A DNA stretch of 64,000 nt from positions 1-64,000 of the forward strand of contig JAOWBW010000255.1 of assembly GCA_026119855.1 (NCBI GenBank), written 5' to 3'. Numbering within the stretch: the stretch's first letter is position 1; each line of letters begins with the position of its first letter. Both the position numbers and the translations under genes were made by a program. The notes under the pieces are model-generated. The model saw only the letters and a program-made list of their open reading frames with translations. It was not told where the DNA came from and ran no database searches. This DNA comes from Campanula takesimana. Its lineage: Eukaryota; Streptophyta; Magnoliopsida; Asterales; Campanulaceae. Positions 45,914 through 57,514 of the stretch are shown here, piece by piece.

Positions 45914-46454
45914 TAAGATTCTAACCTTCATTTGGTAGGTTATTGTATCCATATCACTTCCATACCTTCGTCATGTTGGGTTAATACTATGTTGAGGCTG
46001 GAGTAAACATATTGCAAAATGAAAATTAACAAATAAAGGTATGTATATTTATTTGTGTTTATTTATTTTTTTTCTTTTGATAGAAAATCGTTAGTTATTT
46101 TTTTTAAATTATTTTTTAGCCAATTATCTAATATGTTTTTTTTTTGAAAACAATAAACATAGAATGTTTGTATAGTATATTGGGATCCTCATTTTACTCC
46201 TTATTTGTAGCATTCCATAACTATACAACCATATGCTTTCTAACGGCGATAGATACTATAATTAACAGTGAGAAAAAAAATAAACAAAACGTATTAAAGA
46301 TTCGAGACAAAAAACTATCCTCTCACTTTCGTATATTGCATATGGAAATAATTAATGAAACAAGAAATCTTGAACACGATAATACATTATATTAGGGGTG
46401 TCTTAATTTCCATCTACGGTTCGAAGCCAAAAAAAGATGTGGAAATCACTTAAC
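45914..46454. other. AT-rich 5' part of the Helitron
   Basis: No coding sequence recognised. A 23-base segment (46076-46098, TTTGATAGAAAATCG...) recurs at 49683-49705 on the other side of element G. Confidence 0.5.
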
Positions 46455-46921
46455 TGTTGTGGATGTGGCCCTCCAACACCCAACACCCAAGCAAATCGCA
46501 AGAAAACCCGGCACCACAAACAAGCACAAGAAATAAGAAACCAAAGCACAAGACAAAACGAACACAAGAAATTGTTTACCCAGTTCGTCAATATGTTTGA
46601 CTACGTCTGGGGGCACTACCAAGCCAGGATCTTGCACTATAATATGTTAAATCTGAGTTACACTGAGTATGGGGGCGGAACATTGTTTATATAGCAAACC
46701 TAGAATAAGACCTAAACCTAAACATAAGAGGAATCCTGAAAATCTGCACTTTCCCGACATTCCAGGCGCCCGCCTGTATATGCCCAAGCGCCCGCTTACT
46801 TGGTTATTCCAGAATCCAAACTTTCTGTCGAGACGGGCGCCCGCCTGGTAGTTTACCAGGCGCCCGCTTGGAATCCGCCAGATTTTCTCCCTTTGTTTCC
46901 ATTAGGATCTCTACTCCAACA
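46455..46921 (-). mobile_element. 3' LTR of element G
   Basis: On the plus strand it starts TGTTGTGGATG and ends CTACTCCAACA. It contains four GC-rich motifs at 46764-46870, including exact AGGCGCCCGCCT at 46764-46775. Confidence 0.95.
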
Positions 46922-47030
46922 ATCTCCCACCTAGAGATCAACCGCGTATACAAACCCCGTATCCGTCTTCAACTCATCCTTGGTGTCTTCCTAGTGCTCA
47001 CCTCGATCATGGTAGTGCCTTCCCGCTCTC

Positions 47031-48071
47031 CTATTCTCCAAGCCCCGTTGAAGCTATCCGCAGCTTCCACTTATCCCTGCTTGAGAAACCTAGAGCCTTG
47101 TCCTCCGATCTACACTCTCCGTTAGATCCACGCAGCGGTTTATCCGGTCCTAGAGTATGTGGTTCATCTTCAGTGACCCCTTGACCTTGGCCATCATGAA
47201 CCGTCTCGCTCCCACCCGAGTTTGGAATATCCATGCAAATCACATTCGCATCCCCGCATTCCTTGAACTCCCGAAGCTCATACTCTCCACCATTATTAGA
47301 CATCAAGCTTTTAACCTTGAGTCCCCTCCGATTCTTCACCAAGGCCTTCCACTTCTTATACATCCTGAAAGATTCATCTTTCCCTTCTAAGAAGTAATCC
47401 CGGACCTTCCTTGTCGAATCATCAATGAAGGTCATGTAATTTGACACACCAACCCGAGAAGTTACCGGAGCCGATCCACACAAATCCGTGTGATCCCCCT
47501 TCTCACTCATGTGACCCAATCGACAGTGCCACAATTCCGTATCACCCTTGGCCGTCGCCACCGCGATACTACCCTTGGTGTTTCCCGCCAAATACAGTCT
47601 TCCTTCCCTATTACCCCGAGCGACCTCACGATCCTCCTTGGCAATAACCCAGTTCCTGCAGCTAAAAGTTACCGTGTAACCTTCTTCACCCAGCTGCCCA
47701 ACTGATATCAGATTCTTTTTCAAACCCGGAATGTGACTGACCCCGTGTAGATGTAAGACGTTCCCGTCCGATGCTCCTATTCTGACATCCCCCTTCCCCT
47801 TGATTTCCAAAGGCTCGCCATCCGCCAGATAGACCTTACCGAAATCACCGGAAGTGTAATTTTCCATCGCTCCTGCATGCCCGCATGAGTGGAATGATGC
47901 CCCCGAATCCAGCACCCATGATTCTAGCGCACTACTAACACTCAGAATCAGTACATCGTCACCTTCGATTATCACATTCGCCGATTTATCCCCTCGCATG
48001 GGACAATCCCTCTTGTAGTGTCCTAACTCCTTACAATGATAGCACTCTACCGATCCTCTGGCAACCCTTGG
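47031..48071 (-). CDS. Zinc knuckle, protease and truncated integrase of element G
   Basis: In frame with gag. The CCHC knuckle CYHCKELGHYKRDC lies at about 48005-48050. Protease is WVLDSGASFHSC, with catalytic DSG at 47901-47909. The pre-integrase motif LWHCRLGHMSEKG is near 47500. It then skips to HTDLCG (first catalytic Asp), and the second catalytic position reads SNNGGEY, with Asn at 47295-47297 where Asp is normal. The third acidic segment and everything after it are replaced by about 80 unrelated residues to the stop at 47031. The integrase cannot be active. The long open frame is notable for a non-autonomous element. Confidence 0.8.
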   Translation of the reverse strand, partial: PRVARGSVECYHCKELGHYKRDCPMRGDKSANVIIEGDDVLILSVSSALESWVLDSGASFHSCGHAGAMENYTSGDFGKVYLADGEPLEIKGKGDVRIGASDGNVLHLHGVSHIPGLKKNLISVGQLGEEGYTVTFSCRNWVIAKEDREVARGNREGRLYLAGNTKGSIAVATAKGDTELWHCRLGHMSEKGDHTDLCGSAPVTSRVGVSNYMTFIDDSTRKVRDYFLEGKDESFRMYKKWKALVKNRRGLKVKSLMSNNGGEYELREFKECGDANVICMDIPNSGGSETVHDGQGQGVTEDEPHTLGPDKPLRGSNGECRSEDKALGFSSRDKWKLRIASTGLGE

Positions 48072-48770
48072 TCATTCTTTGTTCTCCTCATACTGATCCC
48101 CACCCCCGATTACACTTTCCCTTGACCCTGTTCTCCTTTTATTGCTAGAACCCGGTCTTCCCCTACTAGTTGTAGCCAAGACCGATTCCGAAGTAGACGG
48201 TGTCCCCAACTTCTTTATGCGATTCTCTTCGCCCAAGAGGAAGTCCTTAACATCATCATACTTCAATTTGTTCTTACCCGCTGAAGCATTTAACGCTGTC
48301 ACCGTTCCGCTCCAACTTCTTGGTAAGGACGCCAACAATAAACACGCATGAACCTCGTCACCGAAAGTAATCTCCAACGCAGTCAATGAGTCTATAATAT
48401 CCATAAACTCATCGATGTGTTTAGCTATGGATCCTCCCTCTTGCATCTTGAGACTACCCATCTTGCGTATCAAATCAACCTTATTTGAAGCAGATGGAGT
48501 TTCAAATCTCTCAGTAAGATAATCCAATAGCTCCTTGGTGGTTTTCGCCTTCCTGGTAGTCTTCGCGATCCACTTTGACAAAGTAGATCGAACTACCCCT
48601 AAGGCTTTCCGATCCATGAGATCCCAGTCTTCCTGCTTTTCTTTTTCCGGTTTGACTCCTGTTAGAGGCTTATAGAGATCCTTATTATACAAGAGATCCT
48701 CTATTTGCATCCTCCAATATCCATAGTCAGAACCATCGAATTTCTCAATTGCTTGTTTATCCTTGCCCAT
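48072..48770 (-). CDS. Gag-type protein of element G (232 codons to an in-frame TGA)
   Basis: The start is the ATG at 48770 (MGKDKQAIEKFDGSDY), just inside the primer site. The upstream open frame in the LTR is not part of it. FDGSDYGYWRMQIEDLL, LYKPLTG and the AKHIDEFMDIIDSL/LLASLPRSW segments are those of copia (Tork/Tnt1-type) gag. TGA at 48072-48074 ends it. The same frame continues directly into the zinc knuckle and protease, and relatives suggest an Arg codon here, so CGA-to-TGA is likely. With readthrough the product would be about 580 residues. Confidence 0.85.
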   Translation of the reverse strand: MGKDKQAIEKFDGSDYGYWRMQIEDLLYNKDLYKPLTGVKPEKEKQEDWDLMDRKALGVVRSTLSKWIAKTTRKAKTTKELLDYLTERFETPSASNKVDLIRKMGSLKMQEGGSIAKHIDEFMDIIDSLTALEITFGDEVHACLLLASLPRSWSGTVTALNASAGKNKLKYDDVKDFLLGEENRIKKLGTPSTSESVLATTSRGRPGSSNKRRTGSRESVIGGGDQYEENKE

Positions 48771-48825
48771 TCTTGATTGCTTGATAAACCCCTTTGATCG
48801 TCCAACCAAAGCTCTTGATACCAGT

Positions 48826-49293
48826 TGTTGTGGATGTGGCCCTCCAACACCCAACACCCAAGCAAATCGCAAGAAAACCCGGCACCACAAACAAGCACAA
48901 GAAATAAGAAACCAAAGCACAAGACAAAACGAACACAAGAAATTGTTTACCCAGTTCGTCAATATGTTTGACTACGTCTGGGGGCACTACCAAGCCAGGA
49001 TCTTGCACTATAATATGTTAAATCTGAGTTACAATGAGTATGGGGGCGGAACATTGTTTATATAGCAAACCTAGAATAAGACCTAAACCTAAACATAAGA
49101 GGAATCCTGAAAATCTGCACTTTCCCGACATTCCAGGCGCCCGCCTGTATATGCCCAAGCGCCCGCTTACTTGGTTATTCCAGAATCCAGACTTTCTGTC
49201 GAGACCCGGCGCCCGCCTGGTAGTTTACCAGGCGCCCGCTTGGAATCCGCCAGATTTTCTCCCTTTGTTTCCATTAGGATCTCTACTCCAACA
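48826..49293 (-). mobile_element. 5' LTR of element G
   Basis: Partner of 46455-46921, with AGGCGCCCGCCT at 49135-49146. One visible difference is GAGACCCGGCGCCC against GAGACGGGCGCCC, inside the GC island. Confidence 0.95.
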
Positions 49294-49341
49294 TTAACCC
49301 CCTTCGGATATTGAATATATATCACTTTTAATAAAATAATA

Positions 49342-49594
49342 CTCCCTCTGTCTTAGAAAGAGTCTTATTTTGATTTCATATGGTCAACAAAAATGAACTT
49401 TGACCAACCATTGGTGACGATCTAATCATTTTAATGAAATTCTAAAATTTGTAATTAATAAATCATTAAGTGATTTATTAATAACAAGTTTTATAATTTC
49501 CTTGTGATCATTAAATTGACACCAATATTTGGTCAAAGTTTATTTTTGTTGACTATAAAAAATCAAAATGAGACTATTTTTGGAACAGATGGAG
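49342..49594. mobile_element. Stowaway-like MITE (253 bp)
   Basis: Ends are CTCCCTCTGTCTTAGAAAGAG and the inverted AAAATGAGACTATTTTTGGAACAGATGGAG. TA target duplications are at 49340-49341 and 49595-49596. Tc1/mariner-related non-autonomous element. Confidence 0.85.
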
Positions 49595-49900
49595 TAGCTT
49601 TTACAAAATAAAGGTAAAACTGATGACATTAAGGCACCTTTCATTTTAGAAAACATTTTAACTACTCCATACCTTTCACCCATTTGATAGAAAATCGTTA
49701 GTTATATTATTTTTTTATATTTTAAAGTTCAAAACTTAAAAAAAAAATAAAAAAATATGTTCTCATTTATTTGTGTACTCCACATGTCAACTTTATTTAA
49801 ATATTTTTACCCAACTATCATTTGAAGTTTAAAATGGGAAGGAGGGAGTATAAATGTATGTGAACTATTATTAGACATCTAATTTAATTTACTGCATAAA
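49595..49900. other. AT-rich Helitron interior
   Basis: No gene recognised; A- and T-rich runs and the second copy of the 23-base segment at 49683-49705. Confidence 0.5.
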
Positions 49901-49904
49901 CCGT

Positions 49905-50475
49905 GTGGTTCGGTTCGGTCTGCGGTCTGACTCCTTTAAACCAAACCAAACCAAACCGAAACAAACCGAATCGTATCAAACCGAACTGCGAAACCGAACT
50001 GCGAAACCGAACCACGAAACCGAACCACGGAACCGATCTTCAAAACCGCAATATGGACCATTGATCATTTGTAAAATTTTGTCTGGATCATTCATTTTAT
50101 ACATATAAAATATAAACCTAAACATAACCCTACAAGTACCAAATCACTTCTCATTTCTTCTCTTCCAATTTGAACGAGCGGCGCTGTCGGCGACAACTCC
50201 TCAAAACCGAACCTCGGAACCGAACCACGGAACCGAACCATGGATCCGATCTTCGAAACCGCAATATGGACAGAATGAGAATTATTTTGGTTTCTTCGGT
50301 TTGGACATCGGTTTGAACTGCGGCTTGAACCTCGATTTGAACCGCGGTACAAACCGAACCATGGCAGTTTGGTTCAGTTCTGTTTGGACGTTTTTGTGGT
50401 TCAATTCGGTTTGAAAAAATTCCAAACCGATGACTAGCGGTTCAGTTCGGTTTGGACTTTTTGTGGTTCAGTAAT
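49905..50475. repeat. ACCGAA/GGTTCGG-rich block, possible hAT-type MITE
   Basis: The left part (to about 50055) is rich in ACCGAACC units on one strand and the right part (50195-50470) in both ACCGAACC and GGTTCGGTTTGG. This gives strongly inverted subterminal repeats, as seen in some non-autonomous hAT elements. Clear terminal repeats and an 8-bp duplication could not be fixed. Confidence 0.5.
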
Positions 50476-50658
50476 GGTCTTCAAATGAGTTTGTCAAAAA
50501 AAATCCATGAAATTTAATTTTATAAATATGTTTTTTGTAATTTTTTATGTACAATAAATTTATATAATATGAATTATAAATATATTATTATTTTATAATA
50601 CATTACATATTAGAAATAATCATAGCTGACTTTTTAACTTTATTTACCTAATGTGTAG

Positions 50659-53600
50659 CAAAAGATCAAGAGTGGCGGTCTTCATTTGTTGAACGTTTAT
50701 CTACACATCCAGCTGTTTTGTTGGACATTGGAAATTGTGAGTTGTTCTTTATTTATCTACATTAGCATAATTTTGATTTTATTGATATATCTGTCAAGTT
50801 ATTATCTATTAGATCAATATTTATTGTATCTAAAAAAAATTGAAATTTCCTATTTTTTAGTGGCGCATTTAAGATTTTCTTCAGACAGTTCAATTGTTAT
50901 AAAAAAACGAAGTTTTGGCTCATTATTTAAACAAGAAGTTACAGCCTCTACGTTCGTGCCTCCTACATCTTCTACATCTATTGATTGTAACAAATATTTG
51001 GAGCCGCAAACATCTAATCGCAGTTTTAATCCACATTGTAAGTACATGTGTATATAAAATATTGAATTCACATAGTAATAATTTCTTTCTATAATTTTTA
51101 TTTAACATTATTTATATTTACAATTAATATTTCTTTGATTTGATATTTGTGATAATATTGTAGTTACAAGATCAAAACTCAATTTTCAAATGAATAATTC
51201 ATTGGAAGCATTGTTGGAAACACAAGTAGTTAAAACGAGTGCTGTAGAAGGTTCATTTGGTAGATTGACTAAGCGTATTAAGATTACAACTCCAGCAAAC
51301 ACACTTCGTTTCAAATCATTTACTGGTAAGTTCAATTTGTTTTTTCAAGTTATAATATTAACTGTTTACCATGTTAATTGCCCTTACCTTATTTCATATT
51401 TTTTTATTATATATATTTGTTTACATTAGGACATCATTCAAGATCTACTTTGCCCCAAAATAATCCCGCGGTTCCATTACTTCCAAAAGAAAACAAAGTT
51501 AATTTTACTTCATGTCCAAGTAAGTCAATGTTTATCAATAAGTTAATTATTACTATATATTAATGTATTAATTTATGTTTTAATACAAAATTAATATATT
51601 TAGGTACAATATTGGAAAATGGTACTATTGCTACATCTTTATTGCGACGAAGATTGGCCGTCACAGTTAAAAGAAGTAATCATCTTGCTGGCGTAAACAA
51701 ATTGGATTCTTCGTCGCCTTTACGTAAGTGTACATTTAGATACTAAATTTCATTTTGTATTATACTTTATTATTAGCGGTTTTCAAAAAATTGATTTTTG
51801 AGAGTAGGATTCATGCATGAATATTTATATAATGAGAGAACAAGTGTCTTTATTATTCTTCACTCTTAATGGTGGAAATCAAAATCTATTAAAATTACTT
51901 ACGTGTTACGTGTTATAATATGCAAACATTTTCACTTTTATAAACACATTATTCTTAGTTTTAAGTTTATTATGTTTCTATTATTTATAAAATTTAATTT
52001 TATCTTAACAGAATATTGGGATATTGGAGATGCAACTTATAATTGTTTGTTTTGTGGAGCCTATTTTTGGTATGAAGAGAGGTTAAAACGAAATGTTAAT
52101 TCTCGATTGCCAAAATATGGGTTGTGTTGCATCCATGGGAAAGTTCAACTTCCTGTAGTTAAGGCTCCTCCAACTCAGTTAAATCGGTTGATGTTTGGTG
52201 GTTCTGAAATGAGTCATCATTTTTTGAAAAACATTCGTTCTTACAACAATATGTTTTGTTTCACATCAATGGGTGGGAAAATAGATAGGAGTGTTAATCA
52301 AGGTGGTGCCCCTCCAGTGTTCAAATTACATGGGCAGAATTACCATAGAATTGGTACTTTGTTACCGTCGTCTGGTGAACAACCTAAGTTTGAACAGTTG
52401 TATATTTATGATATAGAGAATGAAGTTGCTAATCGCAAGGCATCTGTCAGGTATAGTATATTTTTAATGTATATTCTTAATCTTTCGATCAATACCAATA
52501 ATTAATTTAAAAAATTATCTTTAATTCAAAAATATATTTGATAATTTCAGGTTGGATGGTAATGATACTGATTTACGCGATGATATAGTCGAAGATTTGA
52601 AAACTATGTTAGATGAGAACAATGTGTTGGTTCAATCTTTCCGCATGGCAAAGGAGAAACTATTTTCTGAAGAACCGAGTGAAGTAACTTTAAAATTGGT
52701 TAGTCGGCGGGATCGTGATGCTAGAGTGTACAATTTGCCTTCAGCGTCTGAAGTTGCTGCATTAATAGTAGGTGATTTTGACAGTTCTTTGGTTGAAAGG
52801 GATATTATTATTCAATCAAGAAAGGGAAAACTTAAGCGTATAAACCAGCTTAATCCTTCTTATCTTAGTCTTCAATACCCTTTATTGTTTCCATATGGTG
52901 AAGATGGTTATAGAGAAGGTATTCCATTCCATAGTAGCCGTGCTGGAACCACATGTAGGAAAACGGTTAGTATGCGGGAGTATTTTGCTTATCATCTACA
53001 TGAACGGGATTGCGATTCAAAGATTGTATTGGCATCTAAGCGGTTATTTCAACAATATCTGGTGGATGCTTACACAATGATTGAATCATCGCGCCTGAAT
53101 TATATTAGATTTAATCAGAAGCAACTACGGGCTGAAATGTATAAGGGATTACAAGAGGTTGTCTTGACTGATGATTTTGATGCTGCGAAATTAGGAAAGA
53201 GAATTATTTTGCCTTCCTCTTTTACTGGTGGTGCAAGGTATATGGTTCAAAATTATCAAGATGCAATGGCTATTTGCAAATGGGTTGGATATCCTGATTT
53301 GTTTTTGACAGTAACATGTAATCCGAAGTGGCCTGAAATTGTTCGTTGTGTGGAAAAAGATGGTTTGAAAGCTGAAGATCGACCTGATGTTATATGTCGT
53401 ATATTCAAAGCTAAACTTGATGGAATGATAAAGGATATAAAGAAGAACAAAATCTTTGGTGAACTAAAGTCAGGTATTTCTCTTTTAACTTTATTTCTAA
53501 TCTTTCCTAATATATATTTACCATTGTTTTAATTTAATTGTCGTCATTGTTATAAAATTTAAAATATTTATTATATATATTTCAGTTGTCTATACGATTG

Positions 53601-56572
53601 AGTTTCAGAAGAGGGGGTTGCCGCATGCACACATATTACTGTTTCTTGCATCTCAATATAAATCACGCTCGCCTGATGATATTGATCGTATCATCTCAGC
53701 TGAGATACCAGATGAAGTTTCTGATCCTGATTATTTCAAAGTTGTAAAAGACTTGATGATTCATGGTCCATGTGGGAAAGATAGGAAACGTTCACCGTGC
53801 ATGATTAATGGAAGATGTTCAAAACACTATCCGAAAAAATTTGTAGAACGCACGACAGTTGATGATGATGGTTATGCTGTTTACCGAATGAGATATAATG
53901 GGAGAACAATAATGAAGAATGGCGTATTCTTGGATAATAGACATGTGGTTCCTTATAATAGGTATTTGTTGCTGACGTACGGTGCACATATTAATGTTGA
54001 ATGGTGCAATCAATCACGGTCCATAAAGTATTTATTCAAGTATGTTCATAAAGGAAATGACAAAGTCACAACAACTTTTGTTCATGGAGCTAATGGTGAA
54101 AATGCGGAATCAAATGTTGATGAGATAAAAATGTATTACTATTGTCGGTATGTGTCTTCATGTGAAGCAGCTTGGAGAATTTATGGATTTGAAATTCAAT
54201 ATAAGGACCCTCCAGTTGAACGGTTGAGTTTTCATTTGCCTAATGAACAGAGTGTTATATTCTCGGATATGGATAATATAGAGTCGGTGTTGCAAAGAGA
54301 TTCGGTTGCTCGAAGTATGTTTATGGGTTGGATGGAAGCTAACAAGAAATATGTTGAGGCTAGAGAGTTAAGTTATTCTCAATTTTCTACAAAGTTTGTG
54401 TGGAAATCTGATATTCGTGAGTGGGTTCCTAGAAAAAGAGGGTTCTCGATTGGTCGATTTTTTTTTGTTCCTCCTGGATGTGGGGAAATTTACTATTTGA
54501 GATGCCTATTGAACAAAGTTTGTGGTGCAACGAGTTATGATGAAATTCGTTTTGTTAATGGTCGTCAATGTGAAACTTTTCGCGAGGCTTGCTTTGAATT
54601 AGGATTATTGAACGATGATAAAGAATATATTGAAGGTATTGATAAAGCAAGTGAATGGTCTACAGCTCATTCAATGAGATCTCTTTTTGCAACGCTATTG
54701 CTTTCCGGTTCTATGAGTAGACCTGATTATGTTTGGGGAAAATCTTGGAGTCATTTATGTGATGATATTTTACATAAGCAACGGTCTCTTCTCAATCATC
54801 CAGGTTAGTGTTTTTGATAATTTTTTAAATGTCATTTTTTTTAAAAATAAAGTCATTAGATTTTTTATTTAATATATGCACTTTTCCTTATGTCTATTAT
54901 ATGTAGATTTGATATTAACGGATATTCAACTTCGTCGTTATGGACTTGCTGCAATTGAAAAAAATTTAAGGGATCAAGGCAGAAGTCTACTTGAATTTCC
55001 AATGTTGCCATATCCTGATGTTGAATATTTAGAAATGAAAGCAAATCGTTTAATTCATGATGAAACATGTTATGATCGAGAGGAATTACAATTACAGTTT
55101 CAACAACTTTTGTTTCATTTGAATGACGATCAGCGGGAAGTTTATAATACAATTCTTGACGCGTGTTTTGAAGAAATTGGAAAGATGTTCTTTGTTTATG
55201 GATATGGAGGCACTGGGAAAACGTATATTTGGAAAACCTTATCAGCTCGATTACATTCCAAAGGCCTCTTGTATTAAACGTTGCTTCCAGTGGTATAGCA
55301 TCTCTTTTGTTACCTGGTGGAAGAATTACTCATTCCAGGTTTGCCATTCCCTTTAATCTTAATGAAGATTCTGTTTGCAATATTTCTCAAGGTAGTCCTT
55401 TAGTTGAACTAATAAAGAAGAGTCATTTGATTATTTGGGATGAAGCACCGATGATGCATAAACATTGTTTTGAGGCATTGGATAGGAGTATGAGGGATAT
55501 ATTGAGAGTTGTTGATCCTATTAGAAATGGTTATGTTTTTGGTGGGAAGACAATTGTTTTTTGTGGTGATTTTAGGCAAATACTTCCTGTGATTCCAAAG
55601 GGTAGTCGACAAGATATTGTTCATGCCTCTATCAATTCATCTTATCTTTGGAGTAATGGTATTATATTGAGGTTGACAAAGAATATGAGATTGCAAGGTT
55701 TGGATTCAAGCGCAAATTCTGATACATTGAGGCAATTTGGTGATTGGATTGCTAGAATTGGAGATGGAAAAGTTAATGAGCCAAATGATGGGATTGTTGA
55801 CATCAAAATCCCACGTCAATTTTTGATTGAGAAATTTGACGATCCTATTATTGCGATGGTTGATAGTATATACCCTGAGTTTATTAGTGGAAATCAAAAT
55901 TTATCATATTTTGAAGAAAGAGCAATTTTGGCACCTACGTTGGATGTTGTTAATGTTGTTAATGAGTACATGGTATCTCTGAATGAGCAGGATTCTAGAA
56001 CTTATTTAAGTTCGGATGTGGCTTCCCATACTGATCGAAATGTTGAGTCTTTATCCGATCTTCATACACCTGAGTTTATGAATAGTATTTCCATTTCTGG
56101 GCTTCCTAATCATAAGTTAACTTTGAAAGTTGGAACACCGGTTATGTTGCTTCGAAACATTGACTCTTCCATTGGTCTATGCAATGGTACGCGCTTGGTT
56201 ATAACTAGGCTTGGTAATCATGTATTGGAAGGTGAAGTAATATCGTCGGGCAATGTTGGTAAAAAAGTGTTGATACCCAGAATGTCTTTAACTCCGTCAG
56301 ACACAAGGATTCCGTTTCATATTGAAAGGAGGCAGTTCCCATTAATGATTTCATATGCAATGACGATTAACAAAAGCCAAGGTCAATCATTAGCTTTAGT
56401 TGGTGTTATTTTGAAAATGCCAGTATTTTGTCATGGCCAACTTTATGTTGCACTTTCGCGAGTCAAAAATCCTGATGGCCTTAAAATCTTGATTTGTAAT
56501 GATGATAATCTTGGGGAATCCAAATTATGTACAGAAAATGTTGTCTTTAAGGAAGTTTTTCATAATGTATAA
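50659..56572 (+). CDS. Helitron Rep/helicase (RepHel), nine exons seen, one frameshift
   Basis: Rolling-circle replication initiator fused to a PIF1-type helicase, the Helitron transposase. Exons: 50659-50736, 50861-51037, 51164-51325, 51430-51519, 51604-51723, 52012-52450, 52551-53473, 53586-54803, 54907-56572. Every junction has GT...AG and the codon phases agree, which supports the model. The N-terminal zinc-finger-like part begins QYWDIGDATYNCLFCGAYFW. The Rep domain has GLPHAHILLFL (two-His motif, near 53620) and YLFKYVHKG (Tyr/Lys motif, near 54029). The helicase has GYGGTGKT (about 55200), IIWDEAPM (about 55430), FCGDFRQILPV and INKSQGQSL...LYVALSRV. One base is missing near 55260, between LHSKG and LVLNVASSG. 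The initiator ATG was not identified and may lie in an earlier exon. Confidence 0.85.
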
Positions 56573-56847
56573 ATTTATTACATTTGTAGGGAAATTTGAA
56601 TGTGATTTCCTCCATGGGGCATTTTGGTAGTGGTGGAGGTGGTGGTGGTGGTGCAGCAGCTGTGATGTAGATTATTTGCGTACGGAGTTGGCCTTATGTT
56701 TTCTATGTTTTAATTTTTAATCAATTTTTATTTTTATGTTATGTACTCTTTAATTATTAATGTTATTTTCGTTATCCTTATTTGTTTTTGTAATTTTAAT
56801 TTCATTTAAATCCCTTTTTCTATTTTAAGTTCAATGTTAATATTACA

Positions 56848-56937
<90 letters not shown>

Positions 56938-56944
56938 TATATAT

Positions 56945-56993
<49 letters not shown>

Positions 56994-57487
56994 TATATTA
57001 CAAATAAATAAACTTTGAATCCGAATATTAAAAACACCAATAATAAATTGTCTCATAAACATTAGTACTGATTACTTTAATATAATGTGAATCAAGTATC
57101 ATAATTATAAATTGATTTCTTTTTGTAATATTTCACACATGTTAATTATTCCCTAATATATGAAAACAGTTTTATATTACCAATGTCACCTTTTTTTTAC
57201 AGATAAGTGATTTTAAAGAAATATAAAAAAATTACATTTCGTCCACTTTAAAATTATATTCGGTTTATTGTTATAGAAATTCTTAAATTTTAATTGTAAT
57301 TTTAAAAGTAATCATAAATAGAATAGCTTTGTGGATTAGAAATATATTTATCATAAACAAGTTTCTAAAATGTGTATAAATTATTTTTTTATTTTTTTTC
57401 TTAGTAATTATTAAAATATTTACAGTATATTCTTCCCATGGATACTTATTTAAATATCTCAATTTAAAAAGAAAAAAAGAAAATTTG
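56573..57487. other. 3' non-coding part of the Helitron with microsatellite
   Basis: Contains a GGT-repeat stretch (about 56628-56660) and a long (AC)n then (AT)n microsatellite (56850-56996). Otherwise AT-rich sequence without genes. Confidence 0.7.
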
Positions 57488-57514
57488 CCGTGCATCGCAC
57501 GGGAGTAACACTAG
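57488..57514 (+). terminator. Helitron 3' terminal hairpin and CTAG end
   Basis: CCGTGC/GCACGG stem with an ATC loop, 8 bases before terminal CTAG. This is the signal that ends rolling-circle transfer in Helitrons. Confidence 0.9.

Larger units (their letters stand above)
46455..49293 (-). mobile_element. Compact copia derivative G, complete with TSD
   Basis: 2839 bp. LTRs at 46455-46921 and 48826-49293 (467 and 468 bp) begin and end TGTTG...CAACA and differ at only a few positions. The target duplication TTAAC is at 46450-46454 and 49294-49298. The primer site (reverse complement GCTCTTGATACCA, 48811-48823) and polypurine tract (46922-46936) are present. The internal region encodes gag, protease and part of integrase but no RT or RNase H, so it must depend on a helper element. 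Confidence 0.95.
45907..57514 (+). mobile_element. Helitron (autonomous type, one frameshift)
   Basis: The 3' end is secure: a perfect CCGTGC-ATC-GCACGG hairpin (57488-57502) followed by GAGTAACA and CTAG (57511-57514), with T next, as expected for insertion between A and T. Inside is a Rep/helicase gene in the right orientation. The 5' end is less certain; the best candidate is A|TCTATTTTAAG at 45906/45907, which fits the TC start rule. The body also holds copia derivative G, a Stowaway MITE and an ACCGAA-rich block, so the ancestral Helitron was about 8.5 kb. Confidence 0.75.

Noticed and set aside
47157..47705. Plus-strand frames opposite element G
   Set aside because: They are antisense shadows of the protease/integrase frame, proline-rich because of codon composition.
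48771..48962. N-terminal extension of the G gag frame into the LTR
   Set aside because: It crosses the primer binding site and LTR end, so it cannot be part of the genomic-RNA gag; the ATG at 48770 is the sensible start.
55200..56572. PIF1 helicase as a host DNA-repair gene
   Set aside because: It is fused in frame, through phased introns, to a Rep domain and lies within Helitron borders.
56820..57062. 80-codon minus-strand frame
   Set aside because: Translation of the AC/AT microsatellite only.
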